Below are positions 57,204-64,000 of a stretch of 64,000 nt of DNA, in pieces. Under the pieces are notes generated by a model. That model saw only the letters and a list, made by a program, of their open reading frames with translations. It was not told the DNA's origin and made no database searches. A program made the translations under genes and the position numbers. This stretch comes from UBA1479 sp040216635 (GTDB lineage Bacteria > Pseudomonadota > Alphaproteobacteria > Rhodospirillales > Casp-alpha2), in contig JAVJOU010000019.1 in the NCBI GenBank assembly GCA_040216635.1, positions 1 through 64,000 of the forward strand. Direction: 5' to 3'. Positions within the stretch are counted from its first letter, which is position 1. Each line of letters starts with the position of its first letter.

Positions 57204-58736
57204 ATGAGTAGCGCATTGAAAAAAAAACATAAAGTTCTGATCATCAATGCCTATTTCGACCCATGGCGATCGTCAACGCCGACGCGCTGGTTCATCCCCC
57301 GCGCCATGGCGCCTATTTACCTGGCCGGTGCCTTTAACCGCGACCGAACGGACGTGAAGGTATGGGACGAGGTTTTCGACGGGGCCTTGTTGGACCCTCG
57401 GATATTCAGCTGGCCGGACCTGGTCGTGTTTACCGGCCTGACGGCGGCGTTTGACCGGGCGCATCAGCTTTCCGCCTATTTCCGTCATGCCAATCCGGCC
57501 GTCGTCACGGCCATCGGTGGCGCAATCCCGCGCGCTCTTCCCGCGCTTTGCGCCGAGGTCTTCGATTACGTCAGCCAAGGCGATGTGGAGAACCTTCCCG
57601 CAATCATCGCCGAGGTGTTCGATCCTTCCTGCGTTTCGGAAACAGGGGCGCCGCGCTTCGACCTGGCCCGGCCGTCCATGGGGGTGGGATATCTGGAAAC
57701 GACGAAATACTGCAACTTTGCCTGCTCGTTCTGTTCGTTGACCGGCGAAGGGCGGCAGTACCAGCCCCATTCCGAGCAATCCATCACCAGGCAGCTCGAC
57801 GCCATGAAGCGCGTGATGGGCGTCATGGTCCTGGACAACAACTTCTATGGAAACAGCCGGGAAAGTTTTCAGCGGCGCGTCGAACTGATCGGCGAACGCT
57901 GGCGGAAAGGCCAGTTCCGGGGGTGGGGGGCCTTGGTGACCGGCGATTTCTTCAAACGCCCCGAGAATGTGGAATTGATGGCCAAGAACGGCTGCAAGGC
58001 GGTCTTCTCGGGCGTGGAATCTCTCGACCCAAAGGTCCTGAGGTCCTTCAACAAAAAGCAAAGCGTGACGTCGGACCCCCGCGCATTGGCGCGTTTATGC
58101 GCCGAACACGGCATGTTTTTCGATTACGGCATGATCGCAGACTTCACCCAGCAAACCATCGCCGAGGTGGACGACCAGTTGAATGCCGTTCTGAACGAAC
58201 CGTCGATCCCTCTGCCTGGATTGCTTTCGCTGACGATTCCTATTCTGGGAACGCCTTATTTCGAAGCTTCGGCACGGGACGGGCGCTTGATGCCCAATCT
58301 TCTGTTAAGTGATATGGACGGGCAGAAAGTGGTCGAATGGCCCAAGGAACCGCTGGAAAAGGTCGTTCCTTTTGTCGCTGATCTGTTGCGTTTTCGTGGA
58401 CGGAAGGCAGCACTTATGCGCCATGCCGTCAAACATGCCTGGCATTGGCGCAAGCACTTCACCTGGGATCAGACGGCGCTGGCGTTGGTTCGGCCGCTGC
58501 ACCGTTTCGGCGGCACGATCAATCTTGGCAGCTTTCGCCAGATGCGCCAGTCGTTCCGGGAATCGAGCCCGACCTATTGCGCCATGAGCGACGGCTTGCG
58601 GTCGGTATATCGGCCCCAGATCAAAATGCCGGCGAAGTTTGAAAAATGCTTCGAGCCGCTTCGTATTACCGATGCGACGGGGGCACTGACCGATGATCTG
58701 CTGAACGCCCGCGCCAGACCGCCGGCCGTGGCATGA
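57204..58736 (+). CDS. Radical SAM protein with a B12-binding-like N-terminal domain
   Basis: A 510-residue enzyme. The N-terminal 140 residues look like a cobalamin-binding Rossmann domain (VLIINAYFDPW, APIYLAGAFNRDRTDVKVWDE, DLVVFTGLTAAFDRAHQL), but the DxHxxG cobalt-ligand motif is not seen. The radical SAM core has CNFACSFC (C170, C174, C177) and GVMVLDNNFYG, ALVTGDFFKRPENVELM and AVFSGVESLDPKVLRSFNKK, typical of this class. Such enzymes methylate or rearrange unreactive carbons in lipids and natural products. It ends exactly where the convergent glycosyltransferase gene ends. The substrate is not known, and a lipid role is suggested only by position. Confidence 0.82.
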   Translation: MSSALKKKHKVLIINAYFDPWRSSTPTRWFIPRAMAPIYLAGAFNRDRTDVKVWDEVFDGALLDPRIFSWPDLVVFTGLTAAFDRAHQLSAYFRHANPAVVTAIGGAIPRALPALCAEVFDYVSQGDVENLPAIIAEVFDPSCVSETGAPRFDLARPSMGVGYLETTKYCNFACSFCSLTGEGRQYQPHSEQSITRQLDAMKRVMGVMVLDNNFYGNSRESFQRRVELIGERWRKGQFRGWGALVTGDFFKRPENVELMAKNGCKAVFSGVESLDPKVLRSFNKKQSVTSDPRALARLCAEHGMFFDYGMIADFTQQTIAEVDDQLNAVLNEPSIPLPGLLSLTIPILGTPYFEASARDGRLMPNLLLSDMDGQKVVEWPKEPLEKVVPFVADLLRFRGRKAALMRHAVKHAWHWRKHFTWDQTALALVRPLHRFGGTINLGSFRQMRQSFRESSPTYCAMSDGLRSVYRPQIKMPAKFEKCFEPLRITDATGALTDDLLNARARPPAVA

Positions 58737-59768
58737 TCATCGCCGCGCGGCTTCAAAATTAGCCTGGGCGGCCAGAACGTTATCCAGAAACTGGCTTGCA
58801 CAAGCCCCCCAGTTGAACCGCAGGGCCCAATCGCGGCATCGTTGTTGCGGAATGGACAAAGCGTCCAGGGCAGCCTGGCGAAGGTCGTCAGAGAGAATTC
58901 CCGCGCCACTGTCTCCGATCACATCGCGCGGGCCCATCACGGGATAGGCGGCAACGGGCACGCCACAAGCCATCGATTCCAAAAGGACGAGTCCGAACGT
59001 ATCCGTCAATGAAGGAAAGACAAAGACATCCGCGCCGGCGAAATGCCGCGCGAGATCTTCGCCGAACTTGGCGCCCGTGAACAGAACCTGCGGATAGGAC
59101 CGGCGGAACCCGTCCAGTTCGGGACCGTCACCGACCACGACCTTCGATCCGGGAAGGTCCATATCCAAAAAGGTCTTGATGTTCTTTTCAACCGCAACCC
59201 GCCCCACGTTGACGAAGATGGGGCGTGCCATGTCCGGCGGGAAGACCGAGCCGTCCATCGGCCGGAAAAGATCCGCATCGACGCCGCGGGACCATTTCAT
59301 CAGATTGCGAAACCCCCGGCGGTGCAGGTCGTCTTTAAGGGTGTCCGTTGCGACCATGCAGCCGGAGCCGAAATTGTGGAACCGGCGAAACCATGCGTAG
59401 AACCAACTGCCGGGCAAGGGCGCGCGCGCTTCCACGTACTCCGGAAACCGGGTGTGGTAACTGGACGAATAGGTCTTTCCCATCCGGCGCGCCGCCGATC
59501 CCGCCAACAGCCCGAGCGGCCCCTCGGTGGCGATATGGATATGTTCGCATCCAAGTTCCTTGATGCGGTTTTGGACGGCGCGGCGCGTCGTCAGCGACAG
59601 GCGGATTTCAGGATAGGTAGGACATGGGACGGTCGTGAGTTCCTGCGGCGACAGGAATTCGACCCGCACGCCGAGTTTCTCCAGCTCACGGGCCGTAAAT
59701 TCCAGCGACCGCACGACACCGTTGACCAACGGGTGCCAGGCGTCTGTGACGATAAGGATGGAGGTCAT
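58737..59768 (-). CDS. Family 4-type glycosyltransferase, second copy
   Basis: A 343-residue paralogue of the glycosyltransferase at 8617-9618. Shared features are ILIVTDAWHPLVNGVVRSLE, PCPTYPEIRLSL, IHIATEGPLG, GRVAVEKNIKTFL, VVGDGPELDG and TDTFGLVLLESMACGVPVAAYP (the EX7E region). Many positions differ, so the two copies diverged long ago or were acquired separately. It overlaps the phosphoesterase gene upstream by four bases (59765-59768), as in plcP-agt operons. Its probable acceptor is diacylglycerol, based on that pairing. Confidence 0.8.
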   Translation of the reverse strand: MTSILIVTDAWHPLVNGVVRSLEFTARELEKLGVRVEFLSPQELTTVPCPTYPEIRLSLTTRRAVQNRIKELGCEHIHIATEGPLGLLAGSAARRMGKTYSSSYHTRFPEYVEARAPLPGSWFYAWFRRFHNFGSGCMVATDTLKDDLHRRGFRNLMKWSRGVDADLFRPMDGSVFPPDMARPIFVNVGRVAVEKNIKTFLDMDLPGSKVVVGDGPELDGFRRSYPQVLFTGAKFGEDLARHFAGADVFVFPSLTDTFGLVLLESMACGVPVAAYPVMGPRDVIGDSGAGILSDDLRQAALDALSIPQQRCRDWALRFNWGACASQFLDNVLAAQANFEAARR

Positions 59769-60589
59769 GTAGACCGGTTGCTAAATGCGGGTCTGGCCAC
59801 CGGATTGGTGGCATGGACAAGCTTGCGCGCCGGGTCCGTCCAGTAGATCACTTCCAGCTTCCCATCATGATGTTCGGCCACGGCGGTGCAGCTTTCCACC
59901 CAATCACCTGTATTCACATAGTGAATACCGTTCATTTCGCGGCTCATGGCATGATGGATATGACCGCAGATGACACCCTCCAGGCCACGTTTTTGGATGT
60001 CGGCGGCGACCACGGTTTCGAACTGTCCGATGATGTTGATGAAACTTTTCACGTGGCGTTTAGCAAAGGCGCCGAGCGACCAATACTCCAGCCCAAGGCG
60101 TTGGCGTATCCAGTTCAGCCATGTGTTGGATGTCAGCGCGACTTCATAGAATCGGTCGCCCAGATAGGCCATCCATTTGGCGTTCTGGAGAACCACATCG
60201 TATTGGTCCCCATGGGTCACCAGATACCGGCGGCCTTCCGCGGTTTCGTGAATTGCATGCTCGAGTATTTCCACATCGGCGACCATGCGGCCGGTAAATT
60301 CGCGAAAATTCTCATCGTGGTTTCCCGGGATGTAGATGACTTTGGCGCCGAGTTTCGCTTTCTTGAGGATCGCCCGAACGACGTCTTCGTGAGCCCGGGG
60401 CCAGTACCGTTTTTTCTTGAGCCGCCAGCCGTCGATGATGTCGCCGATCAGGTAAACCGTATCGGCATCGTGCGATTCCAGAAATTCACCAAACAGGCGG
60501 GCCTGACAGTGCCGGGTTCCCAAATGGATGTCTGAAACGAAGATCGACCGGAACTTACGCCCCTGCGAACTTGAAACTTTCACTGTCAC
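59765..60589 (-). CDS. PlcP-like metallophosphoesterase, second copy
   Basis: A 274-residue paralogue of the gene at 9546-10406. Metal motifs: SDIHLGTRHC, LIGDIIDGWRLKKKRYWPRA, YIPGNHDENF, LVTHGDQYDVVLQ, GVICGHIHHAMSREMNG and NTGDWVESCTAVAEHHDGKLEVIYW. The last motif and ISDVHLG-type start place it in the PlcP branch. The start is GTG 60589, with a second GTG two codons in. The 170-base spacer to the plus-strand FAD gene holds two CTGTCAC half-sites (60583-60589 and 60638-60644), which resemble half Pho boxes but lack good partners. Confidence 0.8.
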   Translation of the reverse strand: MTVKVSSSQGRKFRSIFVSDIHLGTRHCQARLFGEFLESHDADTVYLIGDIIDGWRLKKKRYWPRAHEDVVRAILKKAKLGAKVIYIPGNHDENFREFTGRMVADVEILEHAIHETAEGRRYLVTHGDQYDVVLQNAKWMAYLGDRFYEVALTSNTWLNWIRQRLGLEYWSLGAFAKRHVKSFINIIGQFETVVAADIQKRGLEGVICGHIHHAMSREMNGIHYVNTGDWVESCTAVAEHHDGKLEVIYWTDPARKLVHATNPVARPAFSNRST

Positions 60590-60759
60590 TTTATCCGCCT
60601 ATAGTTGGGGTCTGTTCAGGGGCAACAACTTATATACCTGTCACGCGCACAATTCGTCCAGCGCATCACAAATCTCCCGCATCCCCTGGCTATTCTGTCC
60701 GCAACCGGCCCCACCGCCATCAATTAAGCCCCAGAGCCGTCATCCGGATAAAGGCATGA

Positions 60760-62106
60760 ATGTTGAGCAGCACTTCGCCCAACCAATCCATGAATATCGC
60801 GATCATCGGAACCGGCATCGCGGGCCTGTCGGCCGCCTGGCTTCTGAACCGGCGCCATCGCGTCACGGTCTTTGAGAAAAACAATTGGGTCGGCGGCCAT
60901 TCGAACACGGTGGATGTGCCCGGGGCCGCAGGAATGGTACCGGTCGATACGGGTTTCATCGTCTACAACGAATGCACCTATCCGAATTTGACGGCTTTGT
61001 TCGATCACCTGGGCGTGCCGACCAAGGAAAGCGACATGTCCTTTGCCGCCTCTTTCGCCGACGGTCGTCTGGAATATGCGGGAACGGGTCTGAACGGTCT
61101 GTTCGGGCAGCGCCTCAATCTGATCCGGCCCCGGTTTTGGCGCATGATGAAAGACCTTCTGCGATTCTACAAAGAAGCGCCTGCATTCTTGGACGCCCCA
61201 CACCGCCACGGTGTCAGCCTTGCCGATTATCTGGCGCAGAACGGGTACAGCCGGGCATTCATCGATGATCATCTCTATCCCATGGGCGCAGCCGTTTGGT
61301 CGATCACGGTCGAGGAGATGGCCGACTATCCGGCGGAAGCCTTCATCCGGTTCTTTGACAGCCACGGCCTGCTGCTGTTGAAAGACCGCCCCCAATGGCG
61401 GACCGTCGATGGCGGGGCCAGGGAATACGTCACGCGATTGACGGCGCCGTTCCAAGACCGCATCCGTCAAATCGGCGTCCGGTCGCTGCAGCGCCAAGAG
61501 GACAAAGTCCTGGTGACCGACCGCACCGGTGCCACCGAAACCTTCGATCACGCCATCCTGGCGACCCATGCGGATGAAGCCTGCGGGCTGTTGGCGGACG
61601 CGGATTCACAGGAACGCAGATTGCTGGGGGCATGGCGGTATACGGAAAACCGCGCGGTTCTTCACACGGACTCTGCCCTGATGCCAAAACGGAAACGAGT
61701 CTGGTCGAGTTGGAACTTCATCGCCGGCGAAAACGGCGGCAGGAAAGCTCTTTGCGTGACCTATTGGATGAACCGCCTGCAATCCATCGACGGGCGGCAG
61801 CCCTTGTTCGTCACCTTGAACCCCGTGCAAGCTCCCCGGCCCGGATCTATTCTCCGCGAATTCACCTATACCCATCCGTTTTTCGACCGAGCCGCCATCG
61901 AAACCCAGGACAAGCTTTGGGCCCTTCAGGGCCGCCGGCAAACCTGGTTCTGTGGCAGCTATTTCGGCCATGGCTTCCACGAGGACGCCCTGCAATCCGG
62001 CCTTGCCGTGGCGGAACAGCTTGGCGGCCTGCGCCGACCGTGGGAAGTTGCCGACGAAAGCGGCAGAATTCACCTTGCCCCCCAAGAAGCACCGGTTACG
62101 GAATGA
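60760..62106 (+). CDS. FAD-dependent amine-oxidase-like protein of the DUF1365/cyclopropane-synthase cluster
   Basis: A 448-residue flavoprotein. MNIAIIGTGIAGLSAAWLL is the FAD motif, followed by ENNWVGGHSNTVDV-type and MVPVDTGFIVYNECTYPNL sequences, AAVWSITVEEMADYPAEAFIRFF, and C-terminal WFCGSYFGHGFHEDALQSGLAVAEQL. Such proteins sit next to DUF1365 and Cfa-family genes in many bacteria and in the ChrR/RpoE singlet-oxygen regulon of Rhodobacter, where they take part in methylated/furan fatty acid formation. AAAGG lies five bases before ATG 60760; family members would also accept ATG 60790. It overlaps the next gene by four bases. Confidence 0.82.
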   Translation: MLSSTSPNQSMNIAIIGTGIAGLSAAWLLNRRHRVTVFEKNNWVGGHSNTVDVPGAAGMVPVDTGFIVYNECTYPNLTALFDHLGVPTKESDMSFAASFADGRLEYAGTGLNGLFGQRLNLIRPRFWRMMKDLLRFYKEAPAFLDAPHRHGVSLADYLAQNGYSRAFIDDHLYPMGAAVWSITVEEMADYPAEAFIRFFDSHGLLLLKDRPQWRTVDGGAREYVTRLTAPFQDRIRQIGVRSLQRQEDKVLVTDRTGATETFDHAILATHADEACGLLADADSQERRLLGAWRYTENRAVLHTDSALMPKRKRVWSSWNFIAGENGGRKALCVTYWMNRLQSIDGRQPLFVTLNPVQAPRPGSILREFTYTHPFFDRAAIETQDKLWALQGRRQTWFCGSYFGHGFHEDALQSGLAVAEQLGGLRRPWEVADESGRIHLAPQEAPVTE

Positions 62107-62900
62107 CGTTACAATCGGCCATCTTCGAAGGACCTGTGGTCCATGAACGCCATCGCCCCAATCGGCACCGATTGCGGTACAAAGTATTCTCTCTGCTGCT
62201 GGACCTGGACGAACTGCCGGAACTGGACCGGCGGTTCCGGTTGTTCGGCCACAACCGATTCGCCCCCTTGGCGTTCCACGACCGCGACCACGGCCCGTGC
62301 ACGGGTGCTGCGCTGCGCCCCTGGGTCGAAGACCGTTTGGCGGAAGCCGGTATCGCGCTCGACGGCGGGGCCATCCGCCTGCTCTGCTATCCCAGGATTT
62401 TCGGCTACGCCTTCAATCCTCTGAGCGTCTATTTCTGCTATCGCCGGGATGGGGTGTTGGCGGCGATCCTCTACGAGGTCTGCAATACCTATAAGGAACG
62501 CCATACCTACGTCATTCCGGTGACCGATGACGGGGGACAGGTGATCCGTCAATCCTGTGCCAAGGCGCTCTACGTCTCGCCCTTCATCGCCATGGAAGCG
62601 ACCTACCATTTCCGCATCGTGCCGCCCGGTGACGACGTGCGGCTTGTTATCCGGCAAGAGGACGCCGGCGGCCTTCTGCTGACCGCGGCATTCCAGGGCA
62701 GGCGTATTCCTCTCACTGTCCAAGCACTGGTACGGTCCCTGGTCCGCTTTCCATTGATGACCTTGAAGGTCATCGGCGGCATTCATTGGGAGGCGATCAA
62801 ACTGTGGCATAAGGGCCTGCCCGTTTTTGCCCATCTCCCTGCTGATCTGCCGGTGAAAAGCAGCATCGAAAACCAACCCGCGCCGACATCCACAGAATAA
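62103..62900 (+). CDS. DUF1365 family protein
   Basis: A 265-residue protein of DUF1365. SAIFEGPVVHERHRPNRHRLRYKVFSLLLDLDEL is the opening pattern, and RLLCYPRIFGYAFNPLSVYFCYRRDG, VCNTYKERHTYVIP and AKALYVSPFIAMEATYHFRI follow. Conserved His and Tyr residues suggest catalysis, but the reaction is not established to my knowledge. ATG 62103 overlaps the FAD gene by four bases, in a frame that is open well upstream without family features. Its role is tied to the flanking FAD and Cfa genes, so modification of membrane acyl chains is likely. Confidence 0.88.
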   Translation: MTLQSAIFEGPVVHERHRPNRHRLRYKVFSLLLDLDELPELDRRFRLFGHNRFAPLAFHDRDHGPCTGAALRPWVEDRLAEAGIALDGGAIRLLCYPRIFGYAFNPLSVYFCYRRDGVLAAILYEVCNTYKERHTYVIPVTDDGGQVIRQSCAKALYVSPFIAMEATYHFRIVPPGDDVRLVIRQEDAGGLLLTAAFQGRRIPLTVQALVRSLVRFPLMTLKVIGGIHWEAIKLWHKGLPVFAHLPADLPVKSSIENQPAPTSTE

Positions 62901-62907
62901 GAGACCC

Positions 62908-64000
62908 ATGAACACGCCATTTTCACGCACATTGTCCGCCATCGAGAACACGGATCAAGTCCGCCGGGCCGGGTTTCGCGAACGCCTTGTGATGCGCTGG
63001 GCGAAGCAACTCGCGGTTGGCCGGCTGACCGTCGAATTTCCATCCGGCGCCCGTAAGGATTTCGAAGGGGCCATGCCCGGCCCCCATGCAATGCTGAAGC
63101 TCAAGGATCTGAGGGTCGTTACCAGGCTGCTGTTCGCCGGTGACATCGGGTTTGCCGAAGGCTACATGGCCGGCGAGTGGGAAAGCCCCGATCTGACGGC
63201 GCTGCTGACCTTTGGTGCGCTCAATCGGCCTGCGGTTTCCGGGGCGCTCGGGCGCCCGGGTATCGTCAGCTTTTTGAACCGCATCCGCCACGGGCTTCGT
63301 GCCAACACGCCGAAAGGCAGCCGGCGCAATATCGCGGCCCATTATGATCTGGGCAATGACTTCTACGGCCTGTGGCTGGACGAAACCATGACCTATTCGT
63401 CGGCCCTGTTCACCCGCATGGATGCGCCCATGGCGGCGGCGCAAAGGGACAAGTATCTGCGGATCGCGGCTGAACTTGACCTCCGGCCGGGCGACCGTGT
63501 GCTCGAAATCGGGTGCGGCTGGGGTGGTTTTGCCGAGATTGCGGCCCGGGAATTCGGCTGCCGGGTGCTGTGTTTGACCTTGTCGGGCGAGCAGGCGGCC
63601 TATGCGCGGGCACGCATGGACAGCGCAGGCCTGACGGGCTGTGTCGAGATCCGGGTTCAGGACTACCGCGAAGTCGCGGGTGAGTATGACAAGATCGTCT
63701 CGATCGAAATGTTCGAGGCCGTGGGCGAGCCCTATTGGCGGGTCTATCTGGATCGGCTGAAAGCCTTATTGAACCCCGGCGGCAAGGCGGCGCTGCAGAT
63801 TATCACCATTGATGACGACCATTTCCACGCTTACCGACGTGATCCGGATTTTGTCCAGCGCTACATATTCCCGGGCGGAATGCTGCCCAGTCCGGAAGCC
63901 TTCGCCGCAGTCGTGACTGAACGCGACCTCGCCATCACGGATCGGTACTTCTTCGGCCCTTCCTATGCCGAGACCATGCGGCGCTGGCATCGCGCGTTCC
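62908..64000 (+). CDS. Cyclopropane-fatty-acyl-phospholipid synthase family methyltransferase, 3' end outside the window
   Basis: The first 364 codons of a SAM-dependent methyltransferase. RRNIAAHYDLGNDFYGLWLDETMTYSSALF is the hallmark substrate region. The SAM motif LEIGCGWGGFAEIAARE is near residue 200, and IVSIEMFEAVGEPYW, QIITIDDDHFHAYRRDPDFVQRYIFPGGMLPS follow. Family members make cyclopropane rings or methylate double bonds of membrane acyl chains; the Rhodobacter relative makes methylated precursors of furan fatty acids. It lies eight bases after DUF1365. The missing C-terminus prevents a finer assignment. Confidence 0.88.
   Translation, partial: MNTPFSRTLSAIENTDQVRRAGFRERLVMRWAKQLAVGRLTVEFPSGARKDFEGAMPGPHAMLKLKDLRVVTRLLFAGDIGFAEGYMAGEWESPDLTALLTFGALNRPAVSGALGRPGIVSFLNRIRHGLRANTPKGSRRNIAAHYDLGNDFYGLWLDETMTYSSALFTRMDAPMAAAQRDKYLRIAAELDLRPGDRVLEIGCGWGGFAEIAAREFGCRVLCLTLSGEQAAYARARMDSAGLTGCVEIRVQDYREVAGEYDKIVSIEMFEAVGEPYWRVYLDRLKALLNPGGKAALQIITIDDDHFHAYRRDPDFVQRYIFPGGMLPSPEAFAAVVTERDLAITDRYFFGPSYAETMRRWHRAF

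Noticed and set aside
60583..60644. Full Pho boxes in the second phosphoesterase spacer
   Set aside because: Two CTGTCAC half-sites exist, but neither has a matching partner at the 11-base spacing.

Overview
The window looks like a GC-rich chromosome segment of an alphaproteobacterium, most likely Rhodospirillales or a close marine relative. The inference rests on the gene set: MmcB, the TldD/PmbA pair, class I lysyl-tRNA synthetase, a SAM-II-like leader before metZ, DUF3422, two-subunit KorAB and the DUF1365 lipid cluster. I see no rRNA, tRNA, CRISPR, transposase or phage block. Genes are packed tightly, often with 4-nt ATGA/GTGA overlaps, and no gene-free stretch exceeds 300 bases.

Layout. 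1-2725: the start of purD, divergent from xseA and a LytM-type M23 peptidase. 2733-8552 (minus): an envelope operon read msbA > DUF374 acyltransferase > waaA > lpxK > lpxL, for lipid A and Kdo assembly and export. 8617-11500: a glycosyltransferase, a PlcP-like metallophosphoesterase and a divergent diacylglycerol-kinase-type gene, which together resemble a lipid-remodelling module. 11578-15545: DinB, two tandem NADP-dependent reductases and PmbA (TldE). 15820-20561: KorAB, a ferredoxin-NADP reductase-like protein and a rhodanese. 20592-21986 (minus): metZ, preceded by a promoter, a SAM-II-like aptamer and an intrinsic terminator. 22003-24848: DUF3422 and TldD. 25078-25365: a small AT-richer HNH gene. 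25387-37263: housekeeping and regulatory genes (lysK, gshA, rsmE, ubiA, an S24 repressor, a class IV aminotransferase, ubiD, a GAF/HD-GYP protein) and three unknowns.

37405-49152: a TPR protein and then a cobalamin corrin-ring cluster. The plus arm is cbiX, cbiC/cobH, cbiET/cobL, cbiL/cobI, a cbiG-cbiH fusion and cbiF/cobM; a convergent minus arm is cbiD and cobK/cbiJ; a second plus arm is SCO1 and cbiA/cobB. CbiX, CbiD and CbiG together point to the cobalt-early, oxygen-independent type of route. 49197-55575: YcgN, a DapA-family lyase, a DUF45 metallopeptidase, Ada, MmcB, YjbQ, a small membrane protein and a TPR/2-oxoglutarate oxygenase-like protein.

55653-64000 is the most unusual part. 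It holds a very small secreted-type protein, a cyclic-nucleotide-binding domain fused to a CPBP protease, a radical SAM protein with a B12-binding-like N-terminus, a second divergent glycosyltransferase/PlcP-like pair, and then an FAD amine-oxidase-like protein, DUF1365 and a cyclopropane-synthase-family methyltransferase cut by the window edge. The two glycosyltransferase/phosphoesterase pairs, the lipid kinase and the DUF1365 cluster suggest that the cell remodels both head groups and acyl chains of its membrane lipids. That reading is inferred from family resemblance and gene order.
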